A program made the translations under genes and the position numbers. DNA of 64,000 nt from Streptomyces griseoviridis (GTDB lineage: Bacteria > Actinomycetota > Actinomycetes > Streptomycetales > Streptomycetaceae), in contig NZ_CP029078.1 in assembly GCF_005222485.1 (NCBI RefSeq), positions 4,863,501-4,927,500 of the forward strand, read 5' to 3'. Below are positions 11,655-21,084 of the stretch, one piece after another. A model generated the notes under the pieces. The model was not told the origin of the DNA. It saw only the letters and a list, made by a program, of their open reading frames with translations, and did not search any database. Numbering within the stretch: the stretch's first letter is position 1; the number at the start of each line of letters is the position of its first letter.

Positions 11655-12445
11655 GCCGCGGGCTCCGCCCCGTCGTCCGGCTGCTGCCCCTCGGCGATGC
11701 CCATCTCGGCGTCCCGCAGGAACTCCACCTCGCGGCGCAGCAGCCGGAACCACATGAAGACGACGAACCCGGCGAAGACGAACCACTCGCCGGTGTAGCC
11801 GAGGTTCTGGAACGCCTTCAGGTCGAGGCCGGTGTTCTGCGGGGCCGCCGCCGGGACGGCCGTCATCCCGGAGTCGGCGGTGGTGAGAGTGATCCAGGCG
11901 TCGTACACGTGGTACGGCACCAGGTTGATCAGGGAGCCCGAGCTGATCGCCGCGGTCTGCCCGGCCGGCAGCCCGCCCGCCGCGCTCACCCCGTTGTCGC
12001 CCGGCGTCTCGGACGCCTGGAGGGCACCGGTGACCGTCACCTCCCCGGTGGGGGCGGCCGGGGCCTTCGCCGCGTCGGCCCGGCCCGGCAGCCAGCCCCT
12101 GACGACCGGCAGGGCACGGCCGTCGTCGGTGCGCAGCAGCGTCAGCACGTAGAAGCCCTTGCGGCCGGCCAGCTCGCGGTCGGGGACCAGGAGCTGCTCG
12201 CCGTAGCGGCCGGTCGCGGTGGCGGTCGCGCCGGACGTCGCCTGGTCGACGGGGAGCAGGTCCCGCAGCGGCCTCGCGGGGCTCCGCGCGGCCTCGGAGA
12301 CCTGCGCGTCGGCCCGGTCGTGGGCCTGCACCCGGTCCTCGAACCGGCTCAGCTGCCAGGACCCCATGAAGACGCAGAAGGGGATGGCGAGCAGCACGAA
12401 GACGTTGATTCCCCACCAGCGCGGTGTCAGCAGAAACCGGTACAC
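11627..12445 (-). CDS. SURF1-family membrane protein
   Basis: SURF1 proteins help assemble cytochrome c oxidase. The 272-residue protein has an N-terminal membrane helix (WWGINVFVLLAIPFCVFMG) directly followed by SWQLSRFEDR, the family's GxWQ-type motif, then a large outer domain containing TATGRYGEQLLVPDR and LPVVRGWLPG, and a second helix near the C-terminus (FVFAGFVVFMWF). GTG at 12445 (VYRFLLTPRWW) is chosen because the SURF1 homology begins there; the frame stays open upstream, but that stretch reads as non-coding. Confidence 0.88.
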   Translation of the reverse strand: MYRFLLTPRWWGINVFVLLAIPFCVFMGSWQLSRFEDRVQAHDRADAQVSEAARSPARPLRDLLPVDQATSGATATATGRYGEQLLVPDRELAGRKGFYVLTLLRTDDGRALPVVRGWLPGRADAAKAPAAPTGEVTVTGALQASETPGDNGVSAAGGLPAGQTAAISSGSLINLVPYHVYDAWITLTTADSGMTAVPAAAPQNTGLDLKAFQNLGYTGEWFVFAGFVVFMWFRLLRREVEFLRDAEMGIAEGQQPDDGAEPAAQTPVSSPV

Positions 12446-12591
12446 ACCCCCAAAGGTACGGGGCCGCCGCCCGGCGCCGGGGCGCGGGGTCCCGGGCCGG
12501 GAGCGCCGATCAGGTAAGCGACCGGTAGAAGTTGTCCACAGGCTGGGGACCTGACCAGTGAATTGTCCGTGCGGGCGGGCAAGATGGGGCC

Positions 12592-14451
12592 ATGACTGAC
12601 AGCAACGGGCCGGCAGCACCGGATGAGCGGGACCAGCACGACGAGCACGACCAGCGGGTGGGGCACGAGGTGGTGCCGGACTGGGAGAAGCGCTTCCGCG
12701 CCCCCCGGGTGTCGCTGCCCGACTGGGCGGAGGACGCGCCGGACCACGCCCTGTTCGTGTCGAACGCGACGGGCACCTACGAGCTGTACGCCTGGGACCG
12801 GGCGACGGGCGGCCAGCGCCAGGTGACCGACCGCCCGAACGGCACCACGGACGGCCTGCTGTCCCCCGACGGCGCCTGGATCTGGTGGTTCGACGACAAG
12901 GACGGCGACGAGTTCGGCGTCTGGCGCCGCCAGCCCTTCACCGGCGGCCCCGACGACCTCGCGGCACCGGGCCTCGACGCCTCGTACCCGGCCGGCCTCG
13001 CCCTCGGCCGTGACGGCCGCACCGCCGTCGTCGGCCGCTCGACCGACGAGGACGGGACGACGATCCACCTCGTCCGCGACGGCGAGGACCCGGTGGAGAT
13101 CTACCGCCACCGCGAGTCGGCGGGCGTCGGCGACCTCTCCCACGACGGCACCCTGATCGCCATCGAGCACACCGAGCACGGCGACGCCATGCACTCCGCG
13201 CTGCGCGTCCTGCGCCCCGACGGCACCGCCGTCGCCGACCTGGACGACACCCGCGGCGGCACCGAGGAACTGGGCCTGGAGATCCTCGGCTTCGCACCGG
13301 TCGCAGGCGACACCAGGCTGCTCATCGGCCACCAGCGGCGCGGCCGCTGGGAACCCCTGGTGTGGGACGTCGCGACGGGCGAGCAGACCGACCTGGCCCT
13401 CGAACTGCCGGGCGACGTGAGCGCCGAGTGGTACCCGGACGGCTCGGGCCTGCTGATCGTGCACGGCTTCGAGGCCCGCAGCGAGATGTTCCGCTACGAC
13501 CTCGCGTCCGGCGTCCCCGAGCGGATCGCCACCCCGCCCGGCACGGTGTCGGGGGCGACGGCCCGCCCCGACGGCAGCGTGGAGTACCTGTGGTCGTCGG
13601 CCGAGCGGCCCTCCGCGGTCCGCTCGACCAACGGCGGGACCGTCCTCGACCCGCCGGGCCTGAAGTCCCCGGGATCGGTGCCCGTCGAGGACGTGTGGGT
13701 GGAGGGACCGGGCGGCCGCATCCACGCCCTGGTCCAGAAGCCGGCCGGCGCGACGGGCCCGCTCCCGACCGTCTTCGACATCCACGGCGGCCCGACCTGG
13801 CACGACAGCGACGCGTTCGCGGCCAACCCGGCGGCCTGGGTCGACCACGGCTACGCGGTGGTCCGCGTCAACTACCGCGGCTCCACCGGGTACGGCCGCG
13901 CCTGGACGGACGCCCTGAAGCACCGGGTCGGCCTGATCGAGCTGGAGGACATCGAGGCGGTGCGCGCCTGGGCGGTCTCCTCGGGCCTCGCCGACCCCGC
14001 CCGGCTGATCCTCACCGGCGGCTCCTGGGGCGGCTACCTCACCCTGCTCGGCCTCGGCGTCCAGCCGGACGCGTGGGCGCTGGGCATCGCGGTGGTGCCG
14101 GTGGCGGACTACGTCACGGCCTACCACGACGAGATGGAGGCGCTGAAGGCGATGGACCGCACCCTCCTCGGCGGCACCCCCGAGGAGGTGCCCGACCGCT
14201 TCGAGGCGTCGTCACCGCTGACGTACGTGGACCAGGTGAAGGCGCCGGTCTACATCTCGGCGGGCGTCAACGACCCGCGCTGCCCGATCCGCCAGATCGA
14301 GAACTACGTCGACCGCCTGGAGGCGAGGGACGCGGTGCACGAGGTGTACCGGTACGACGCGGGCCACGGCTCCCTGGTGGTCGACGAACGGATCAAGCAG
14401 GTCCGACTTGAACTGGAGTTCGCGGAGCGGCACTTGGGGGCGGGGGAGTGA
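12592..14451 (+). CDS. S9-family prolyl oligopeptidase-like serine peptidase
   Basis: The 619-residue protein has an N-terminal beta-propeller region (repeated segments such as DGLLSPDGAWIWWFDD and VGDLSHDGTLIAIEH) and a C-terminal alpha/beta-hydrolase domain from about residue 380. The catalytic triad is visible: Ser in GGSWGGY (about 477), Asp in GVNDPRCP (about 560) and His in DAGHGSL (about 591). It resembles acylaminoacyl/dipeptidyl peptidases that cleave short peptides. There is no signal peptide, so it is cytoplasmic. The ATG at 12592 starts a 619-residue protein, a normal length. Confidence 0.92.
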   Translation: MTDSNGPAAPDERDQHDEHDQRVGHEVVPDWEKRFRAPRVSLPDWAEDAPDHALFVSNATGTYELYAWDRATGGQRQVTDRPNGTTDGLLSPDGAWIWWFDDKDGDEFGVWRRQPFTGGPDDLAAPGLDASYPAGLALGRDGRTAVVGRSTDEDGTTIHLVRDGEDPVEIYRHRESAGVGDLSHDGTLIAIEHTEHGDAMHSALRVLRPDGTAVADLDDTRGGTEELGLEILGFAPVAGDTRLLIGHQRRGRWEPLVWDVATGEQTDLALELPGDVSAEWYPDGSGLLIVHGFEARSEMFRYDLASGVPERIATPPGTVSGATARPDGSVEYLWSSAERPSAVRSTNGGTVLDPPGLKSPGSVPVEDVWVEGPGGRIHALVQKPAGATGPLPTVFDIHGGPTWHDSDAFAANPAAWVDHGYAVVRVNYRGSTGYGRAWTDALKHRVGLIELEDIEAVRAWAVSSGLADPARLILTGGSWGGYLTLLGLGVQPDAWALGIAVVPVADYVTAYHDEMEALKAMDRTLLGGTPEEVPDRFEASSPLTYVDQVKAPVYISAGVNDPRCPIRQIENYVDRLEARDAVHEVYRYDAGHGSLVVDERIKQVRLELEFAERHLGAGE

Positions 14452-14934
14452 GGGTGGGGGAGTGAGGGGGGAGTGAGGGGGGTGGGGGAGTGACGGGGGT
14501 GGGGTGAGCGGGGGAGTGGCCTGGTCAGGGGGTCCGGCGGGGGTGCGGCTGGTCAGGGGGTGCCGGTGGGGGAGTGGCCTTGGCGGGGTGAGTGGGCGGG
14601 GGCGCGGCCTGGTCAGGGGTGTCGGTGGGGGCGGGGGGAGTGGCCTTGGCGGGGTGAGCGGGCGGGGCGCGGCCTGGTCAGGGGGTGCCAGCGGAGGCCG
14701 GGTCTGCGGGACGGCGGTGCGGGGTGCCCGGTGGGCCCGGGGGCGCCGGGTGCGAGGGATGCGGGGTGCGAGGGATGCGGGGTGCGAGGGATGCGGGGTG
14801 CGAGGGCGCGGGGGTTGAGCACGGGCGTGGGGGCGTGAGCAGGGGTGGGGGCGTGGGTGCCGGGGTGGGGGTGGCCGCCGCTCGGGGCCGCTGCCTGAGC
14901 TGGGCCGGGTGGTGCGGGCACGGGGGAGGCCGGT
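14452..14934. repeat. G-rich intergenic repeat region between converging genes
   Basis: About 480 bases with extreme strand asymmetry: the + strand is almost all G with few C. It holds runs such as GTGAGGGTGGGGGAGTGAGG, repeated GGCCTTGGCGGGGTGAG blocks at about 14577 and 14643, and three to four copies of a 16-base unit (GGGTGCGAGGGATGCG) at about 14746-14806. No gene is supported. It separates the ends of the S9 peptidase and the TrkA-type gene. Many GGG tracts could form G-quadruplexes. Confidence 0.7.
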
Positions 14935-17100
14935 TCAGAGGCGGAACGGGGGTCTGGGGGCGGGCGCACCCGGGACGTCCCTGCGGCGCCGTCCGAGCAG
15001 CTCCGCGAGCCCGCGCCGGGTGGCGGCGAGCACCACCCGGTCGGTGCTCCGCAGGACATAGGTGTCCGGCAGATCCCACACCAGCCCGGACGCCCCCGCG
15101 CCACCGTCCCGGGACGGGCTCCGACCGGCCGTCCGACCACCGGGACCGGTCCCGTCCCGCCGCCGGTCCTGGCCGCCGCGGACTCCCGACCCCGCCGGGC
15201 TCCCCGAGCCTCCAGATCCCCCGGCACCCCCGGTTCCCCCGGCACCCCCGGTCCCCCCGGCGTCTCCCGCACCCCCCGCGCCGCCGTGGCCGCCCGCGCC
15301 CCGTGCGTCTCCTGAACCCCCCGGGTCCCCCGCACCCCCCTGACCGTCCGCCGCGTCGGTGTCCGACACCCTCGTGTCGAGCGCCAGCACCCGCCAGGCG
15401 CCCGCCCGGAACGCCTCGGCGACGGTCCTGCCCTCCAGCTGCGGATGCCCGCCCACCTCCACCGCGGCGAACAGCAGCACCCGCCGCTCCACCGGGATCG
15501 CGCCCAGGATCTGCCGCCCCATCATCGCCCCGGCGAACGCGGGGGCGGCCAGATGGGAGACGCTTCGGCTGCGCGTGGACGCGCCGGGATGGGCGGCCCG
15601 CAGGGTGCGGTACACGGCCGTCGCGAAGTCGTCGTCGTAGAGCCGCAGCACCACCCGCAGATCGGGCCGCACGGACCGCCCGTACAGCACCGCCTCCAGG
15701 TTCGTGGTGTCGGAACTGGTCACGGCGAGCAGCCCGTGCGCCCGCTGGATCTTCGCCGCCTCCAGTACCCCCTCCTGCGTGACGTCCCCGAGCACGACCG
15801 GCACCCGCAGCCGCCGCGCGGTGGCCATCCCGCGCGCCTCCGGGTCGGACTCGACGCACACGACGGGGATGTCCAGCTCCCGCAGCCGGGTCAGCACCCG
15901 GGTGCCGATCTTCCCGAGCCCGAGCAGCACGACATGCCCGCTGAGCCCGCGCGGCGGCTTCCGCAGCGTGGAGGCGGTCCTGAAGGTGCCGAGCGCCTCG
16001 AGGACGGCGGCGAGCAACACCGGCAGCAGCAGCAACCCCATGAGCCCGGACAGGAGTTGGAGGATCTGCCGGCCCAGCGAGTCGCCGATCGCGGGGTCGT
16101 CGATGGCGAAGAGGTCGAGGAGGGTGAGGTAGAAGGCGCTCACCGGGTGCATGTCGGTGACCAGCGACAGGGAGACGGCGAGCGCGACCACGCAGGCCAC
16201 GAGCCCGGCCAGCGACCAGCGCAGCCGCCGCGAGAAGAGGGAGGCCAGCGGCGGCACCGAGGCCACCCGGGGCGCGGGCGACGAGGCCCCCGAGTAGGAC
16301 ACGTGCTCCAGCACCAGCGCCCCGCGCCCGGCGCCCGCCCGCACGGTCGCCGCGTCGGGCAGCAGCAACGGCCCCTGGTCGCCGTCGCTGACGCCGTTGT
16401 CGTTACCGGCCGCGGACAGCAGCGCGAGGGTGGCGGTGCCGGGGTGCACGGCGTGCCCGTGGCTGCCCGGCTGCCGTTCGACGGCCCGCAGCAGCAGCCC
16501 GTCGGTCTGGACGATCTTGCTGGTCCCGGCGACGGCGGTGGCGGCCAGCGCGGGGGCCGCCGTGTCGGCGTCGGAGAGGACGGTGGTGGAGGCGTCGACC
16601 CCGAGATCGGCCCCGGCGTCGGGCCCGCCGATCGCCAACGTGGAGGCCTGGTCGAGGAGTTCCTCGATGTGCTGGCCCAACCGCCGGTTGTAGAGCCGCA
16701 GGACGAGACGGAGCCGGGGGTTGAGCCGACGGGCGGTGAGCGCGGCCCGGATGTTGGTCTCGTCGTCCTCGTAGACGAGGGCCAGCGCGGCGGCCCGCTC
16801 CACACCCGCCTCGGCGAGCGTGACCTCCGTCAACTCGGCGATCTCCAGGACCCGTTCACCGGTCCCGGCGGACGGCTCGGGGGCGCCGACTCCGGTACCG
16901 CCCCGGTTGACGGCGGCGTTGACCACCCGGTCGAGCAGCGCGGCGGTGGTGGCACGGGCCCGCCCGACCACGGGAGGGCCCGCCGCGCGCTCGGAGGGCG
17001 GTACGACGAGCGTGACCTGTTCGCCGTACACACCCCGGAGTTCGGCGGCGAGCCGGCGCGCGAGACCGTCGTCGCCGCACACCACCATGTGCGCGGACAT
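14935..17100 (-). CDS. TrkA-N/RCK potassium channel-like membrane protein
   Basis: The 721-residue product has an RCK/TrkA-N-like NAD-binding domain (from MSAHMVVCGDDGLARRLA), a central two-helix membrane unit (WSLAGLVACVVALAVSLSL and LSGLMGLLLLPVLLAAVL), a second complete TrkA-N domain (GHVVLLGLGKIGTRVL), and a C-terminal part interrupted by a Gly-rich stretch of about 60 residues. It probably belongs to ligand-gated ion channels. The pore region reads FYLTLLDLFAIDDP and lacks TVGYG, so K+ selectivity is doubtful. ATG at 17100 is preferred to the upstream open frame because GGTGG precedes it and homology begins there. Confidence 0.82.
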   Translation of the reverse strand: MSAHMVVCGDDGLARRLAAELRGVYGEQVTLVVPPSERAAGPPVVGRARATTAALLDRVVNAAVNRGGTGVGAPEPSAGTGERVLEIAELTEVTLAEAGVERAAALALVYEDDETNIRAALTARRLNPRLRLVLRLYNRRLGQHIEELLDQASTLAIGGPDAGADLGVDASTTVLSDADTAAPALAATAVAGTSKIVQTDGLLLRAVERQPGSHGHAVHPGTATLALLSAAGNDNGVSDGDQGPLLLPDAATVRAGAGRGALVLEHVSYSGASSPAPRVASVPPLASLFSRRLRWSLAGLVACVVALAVSLSLVTDMHPVSAFYLTLLDLFAIDDPAIGDSLGRQILQLLSGLMGLLLLPVLLAAVLEALGTFRTASTLRKPPRGLSGHVVLLGLGKIGTRVLTRLRELDIPVVCVESDPEARGMATARRLRVPVVLGDVTQEGVLEAAKIQRAHGLLAVTSSDTTNLEAVLYGRSVRPDLRVVLRLYDDDFATAVYRTLRAAHPGASTRSRSVSHLAAPAFAGAMMGRQILGAIPVERRVLLFAAVEVGGHPQLEGRTVAEAFRAGAWRVLALDTRVSDTDAADGQGGAGDPGGSGDARGAGGHGGAGGAGDAGGTGGAGGTGGAGGSGGSGSPAGSGVRGGQDRRRDGTGPGGRTAGRSPSRDGGAGASGLVWDLPDTYVLRSTDRVVLAATRRGLAELLGRRRRDVPGAPAPRPPFRL

Positions 17101-17261
17101 GTCGCCACCGGGCGCGGTCTGATTCGGAAGGGTCGCCACGAGGGAAAAGACTGCCGCACGGTGACGAGTGGTTCCAGACGCTGAGACATCACCCCGTGCC
17201 CGACGTAATGCAGAGGAGGCGGACGAACCCACGAAAGAGCCCGGCCGGAGGTACCGCAGGA

Positions 17262-18467
17262 GTGGCGAGGACGACGAGTTCGATGACGCGGACGCCGGAC
17301 GCGGACGCGGGTGCGGGTGCGGCGGATGAGGGGAGGGAGGGGCCGGCGGGTGCGGGTGCGGCGAGCGCGACGGGTGCGGCGGGTGCGGCGGGTGCGACGG
17401 ACGTGGCGGATAGGTCGCATGGATCGGATAGGTCGCACGGGTCGCACGGGTCGCACGGGTCGCATGAGTCGCACGGGTCGCACGGGTCGCATGAGTCGCA
17501 CGGGTCGGATGGGTCGGGGGCGACGGGATCGTCCCCGCTGATCCTGACGATGCTGCTGCTCACCCTGGTCCTGCTCCAGGGCCCGATCCGGGGGCTGCTG
17601 TCCGCGCCGGTGATGCAGAGCTGGATGACGGTGTTCGTGGCCGTGCTGGTCCAGGCGCTCCCGTTCCTGGTGCTCGGCGTGCTGCTGTCGGCGGCGATAG
17701 CGGTGTTCGTGCCGCCGTCGTTCTTCGCGAGGGCGCTGCCCGCCCGCCCGGCGCTGGCCGTCCCGGTGGCGGGACTCGCGGGCGCCGTCCTGCCGGGCTG
17801 CGAGTGCGCGTCGGTCCCGGTGGCGGGCGCGCTGGTGCGCAGGGGCGTCACCCCGGCCGCCGCGCTGGCCTTCCTGCTGTCGGCCCCGGCGATCAACCCG
17901 ATCGTCCTGACGGCGACGGCGGTGGCGTTCCCGCGCGAGCCCGGGATGGTCGTGGCCCGGTTCGTGGCCAGCCTGCTGGTGGCGTGCGCGATGGGCTGGC
18001 TGTGGCAGCGCCTCGGCCGCACCGACTGGCTGCGCACACCGCGCCGTTCACCTCACGAGGGGCAGGGCAGGGGCGCGGCGTTCTGGGGCTCGGTGCGGCA
18101 CGACGTGGTGCACGCGGGCGGGTTCCTGGTGGTGGGCGCGATGGCGGCGGCGACGCTGAAGGCGGTGGTCCCGGCGAGCTGGCTGCGCACGGCCGCGGGG
18201 AACCCGCTGGTGGCGATCCTGGCGCTGGCGGTGCTCGCGGTGCTGCTGTCGATCTGCTCGGAGGCGGACGCGTTCGTGGCCGCGTCGCTCACGGAGTTCT
18301 CGCTGACGGCGAAGCTGGCGTTCCTGGTGGTGGGCCCGATGATCGACCTGAAGCTGTTCGCGATGCAGGCGGGGACGTTCGGCAGGGGGTTCGCGCTGCG
18401 GTTCGCGCCGGCGACGTTCGTGGTGGCGATCGCGGGCGCGCTGCTGACCGGGGCGGTGCTGCTGTGA
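17262..18467 (+). CDS. DUF318-type permease with His-rich N-terminus
   Basis: A permease of the ArsP/YraQ-like DUF318 family with about eight membrane helices; the conserved motif PGCECASVPVAGAL and the later SICSEADAFVAASL are family marks. Before the first helix the N-terminus carries about ten SHGS/SHES units, encoded by 9-base tandem repeats (17410-17515), a likely metal-binding stretch. The start is uncertain: GTG at 17262 has GGAGG ten bases upstream, GTG at 17196 and ATG at 17283 are alternatives. The stop overlaps the next gene by four bases. It probably exports a metal or metalloid; the substrate is not shown. Confidence 0.8.
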   Translation: MARTTSSMTRTPDADAGAGAADEGREGPAGAGAASATGAAGAAGATDVADRSHGSDRSHGSHGSHGSHESHGSHGSHESHGSDGSGATGSSPLILTMLLLTLVLLQGPIRGLLSAPVMQSWMTVFVAVLVQALPFLVLGVLLSAAIAVFVPPSFFARALPARPALAVPVAGLAGAVLPGCECASVPVAGALVRRGVTPAAALAFLLSAPAINPIVLTATAVAFPREPGMVVARFVASLLVACAMGWLWQRLGRTDWLRTPRRSPHEGQGRGAAFWGSVRHDVVHAGGFLVVGAMAAATLKAVVPASWLRTAAGNPLVAILALAVLAVLLSICSEADAFVAASLTEFSLTAKLAFLVVGPMIDLKLFAMQAGTFGRGFALRFAPATFVVAIAGALLTGAVLL

Positions 18468-19243
18468 ACCGCCAGGCCCAGGCGGCGGTCCTGTTCCTGA
18501 CGGGCGCGGCGCTGCTGCACGCGGGCTGTACGGACCTGTACCTGCGCTATGTGAAGGCGGGCCTGCGCCCGATGCTGCTGCTGTCGGGGGCGGTACTGAT
18601 CGCGACGGCGCTGGCGACGGCGTGGTACGAGTACCGGGCGGGAAAGGGAGCGGGAACGGAGGCGGGAGAGGGATCGGGAACGGAGGGGGGAGAGGGAGCG
18701 GGGAAGGAGGCGAGGAGCGAGAGGCCGACTCCGCACCGCGAGCCCCGGATCTCCTGGCTCCTGACCCTCCCCCTCTTCGCGCTGATCCTGGTGGCGCCAC
18801 CGGCGCTGGGTTCGTACAGCGCGATGCGGACGGGAACGGCGCTCCAGCAGCCGTACGGCTACAACTCCCTTCCGGCGAAGGGCACGTTGGACCTCTCGGT
18901 GGTCGACTACGCGACGCGGGCGGTCTACGGGCGCGGCCGGACGATCGAGGGACGCCGACTGCGGATCGAGGGCTTCGTGGCCCTGGACCAGGCGGGCAGG
19001 CCGTACCTGGTGAGGATGGCTCTCAACTGCTGTGCCGCGGACGCCCAGCCGGTGAAGATCGCCCTGACCGGGACGATCCCGCCGGTGCTGCGACCCGACA
19101 AGTGGCTGAAGGTGACGGGCACTTACACCCCGCGCACGACGAAGGACCCGGTGAACGGCGGCCCGATCCCGTACTTCGAGGTCACGGACGCGAAGCCGAT
19201 TCCGACGCCGTCCGACCCGTACGACGAGACGTGGAACACCTGA
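18464..19243 (+). CDS. TIGR03943-family putative permease subunit
   Basis: A 259-residue protein whose GTG start overlaps the permease stop (GTGA), so the two are co-translated. It has two membrane helices near the N-terminus, a Gly/Glu-rich loop of about 30 residues, a third helix (WLLTLPLFALILVAPPALG), and a C-terminal outer beta domain with RIEGFVALDQ and ALNCCAADAQPVKI, the family's paired-cysteine motif. TIGR03943 proteins are regularly encoded with DUF318 permeases and are thought to act as their partner subunit. The Gly/Glu loop is encoded by short imperfect repeats (18640-18710). Confidence 0.82.
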   Translation: MNRQAQAAVLFLTGAALLHAGCTDLYLRYVKAGLRPMLLLSGAVLIATALATAWYEYRAGKGAGTEAGEGSGTEGGEGAGKEARSERPTPHREPRISWLLTLPLFALILVAPPALGSYSAMRTGTALQQPYGYNSLPAKGTLDLSVVDYATRAVYGRGRTIEGRRLRIEGFVALDQAGRPYLVRMALNCCAADAQPVKIALTGTIPPVLRPDKWLKVTGTYTPRTTKDPVNGGPIPYFEVTDAKPIPTPSDPYDETWNT

Positions 19244-19305
19244 GGATGTTCGAGAACGGGTGAAATCTTCCGCACGGAAGGCCGTGACCTGCCAGGCTCT
19301 GACCT

Positions 19306-20565
19306 GTGACGTACGTAGTGACCGTGGACATCTGCCTGCCGCAGGGCACTCCGGAGATGGACCCGCTTCAGCGTGCCGGTGCCGTGGCGCTCATCGAGGA
19401 CGGCTTCGACTCGGTCGAGGCGGTCGAGGGCCCCGACGGCATGGAGGCCGACCTGTTCGACAGCATCGTCGCCGTGCACCCGGCGGGGGCGCTCCTGAAG
19501 GTGTTCGTGGACGCGCCGGTCCTGGAGTCGGCGGAGGAGGCGGTGCGCTCGGTGGTGGCCGACCTGCTGGAGCGCTCGCAACTGCTGGCCGACTGGCGGA
19601 TAGACCGCTGCGAGGTCGAACTCCACCCGAAACTGGCGCAGGAGAGCCTGGACGCGGCCGACGGCCCCGACGCCCCACCCGCGGACCCGGCGGCCCGCAA
19701 GGCCCACCACGCCCAACGCCCCACGGAGGACGAGGACGAGGAACCGTACGACCCCGAGGCAAAGGCGGCGACGGTGAAGGCCCAGATGCTGACCCTGTCC
19801 CAGAACCTGAAGGCGTTCCCACCAGAGGTGTTCGGAGCCCCGAACAACGGGGAGGCCGGGGAGACGGGGGAGACGGGGGGAGGGAGCGACGGGGGAGCGG
19901 GGCCGGAGGCCGGCCGGAAAGCGGGAGGTCCGGAGGCCGGCCGGGAAGCGGGCGACCCGGATGCCGGCCAGGGAGGCGCACAGGCGCTCCAGCCCGAAGA
20001 GGTAGCACCTGCGGCAGTAGCACCCGCGGCAATAGCCCTGGCTGCGGGCGCGCTCCTCTACGCGACGGACATCCTGGTGGACGAACTCTTCCAGGACGTG
20101 CAGACGTTGACGCAGGAGGACACGACGGCCGCCAACTGCGACGGCCCGCTCTGGCACTTCGAGGATCTCCCCGAGCGCTACGCCCTCCAGTACGACGCCC
20201 GCTTCGCCCGCCGCTTCCTGGTGACGGTGATCGCGATGACGACCCGCTTCACGGACGGCAGCTTCCAACGCCCGAGCTGCGTGGCCGAGGAACTGGCACT
20301 GAAACTCCTGCTGACCGAGACCCACGTGACCCTGGAGACGTTCGGCCTCCTGACGACGGACGTGGCGAAGGCCCTGGACGCCTTCGCCGACCACGTCTAC
20401 GAGGACAGCGACCACGACTGGCTCTACGACGGCGCGATGGACGACCTGACGACGGCCCCACTGCCAGGAGCGACGTCGGAGGCCTTCAAGGCGTGGTTCA
20501 CCCCGTTCGAGGAGAACGGCTACATCCACCCATCAGCGACGGGCGAACCGGAACAGGCGGCGTGA
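19306..20565 (+). CDS. Conserved hypothetical acidic protein
   Basis: A 419-residue soluble protein of unknown function. The N-terminal 115 residues form a compact alpha/beta segment (MTYVVTVDICLPQGTPEMD ... RCEVELHP); a long acidic, Gly/Glu-rich linker of about 130 residues follows; the C-terminal 170 residues are helical (RFLVTVIAMTTRFTDGSF, HVYEDSDHDWLYDGAMDDL). No signal peptide or membrane helix is convincing, and no catalytic motif is recognised. It starts at GTG 19306 without a strong ribosome site. It is the last core gene before the accessory island. Confidence 0.72.
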   Translation: MTYVVTVDICLPQGTPEMDPLQRAGAVALIEDGFDSVEAVEGPDGMEADLFDSIVAVHPAGALLKVFVDAPVLESAEEAVRSVVADLLERSQLLADWRIDRCEVELHPKLAQESLDAADGPDAPPADPAARKAHHAQRPTEDEDEEPYDPEAKAATVKAQMLTLSQNLKAFPPEVFGAPNNGEAGETGETGGGSDGGAGPEAGRKAGGPEAGREAGDPDAGQGGAQALQPEEVAPAAVAPAAIALAAGALLYATDILVDELFQDVQTLTQEDTTAANCDGPLWHFEDLPERYALQYDARFARRFLVTVIAMTTRFTDGSFQRPSCVAEELALKLLLTETHVTLETFGLLTTDVAKALDAFADHVYEDSDHDWLYDGAMDDLTTAPLPGATSEAFKAWFTPFEENGYIHPSATGEPEQAA

Positions 20566-20676
20566 GCCTCCGCCCCCGCGTGCTCGGTTGCGGGCCCCGA
20601 AAGGGAGGGAACTGACTAGTCTGGATGGCAGGTCAGGTGAGGTCAGGTCAGCCATGTGGTGGGAGGGGACGGCTTC

Positions 20677-21084
20677 GTGGATCCGGAGATGGCCGCCTTG
20701 GCGGGGGCAGCGGGATCGACTCTGGTCACCTTGTTGACGACGGAGGCGTGGCAACGCGCGAGGGACGGCGTGGTCGCCCTGTGGCGCCGCGCCCAGCCGG
20801 AACGGGCGGACGCGATCTCCGCCGAGCTGGATGTGACCCGCGACGACCTGCTCACCCCGCAGGCCGCGGCCGACGCCGGCACCAGGGAGGAACTCGCGGC
20901 GGAGTGGCAGGGCCGCATCCGCCGACTGCTGGCGGCCCACCCCGAGGAGACCCAGACGCTGCGCACACTCCTCGACGAACTGGCCCCGAACGCGCCGACC
21001 CCGTCCATCACCCAACACGCCACGGCCTCCGGCCACTCCCGGGTGTACCAGGCGGGACGCGACCAGAACTTCGGACCTCGGTGA
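20677..21084 (+). CDS. Small BELL-like effector with C-terminal amyloid-type signalling motif
   Basis: The 135-residue product begins with a Gly/Ala-rich hydrophobic helix (AALAGAAGSTLVTLL), continues as charged helices, and ends RVYQAGRDQNFGPR. The same short motif recurs at the N-terminus of the next protein (RVYQASGDQ). BELL-domain proteins are known as small helical, membrane-targeting cell-death effectors carrying a C-terminal amyloid motif shared with an adjacent NLR. GTG at 20677 is preferred because GGAGG lies ten bases upstream; a GTG at 20656 is possible. The stop overlaps the NLR start by four bases. The BELL assignment rests on architecture and context, not on a database match. 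Confidence 0.68.
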   Translation: MDPEMAALAGAAGSTLVTLLTTEAWQRARDGVVALWRRAQPERADAISAELDVTRDDLLTPQAAADAGTREELAAEWQGRIRRLLAAHPEETQTLRTLLDELAPNAPTPSITQHATASGHSRVYQAGRDQNFGPR

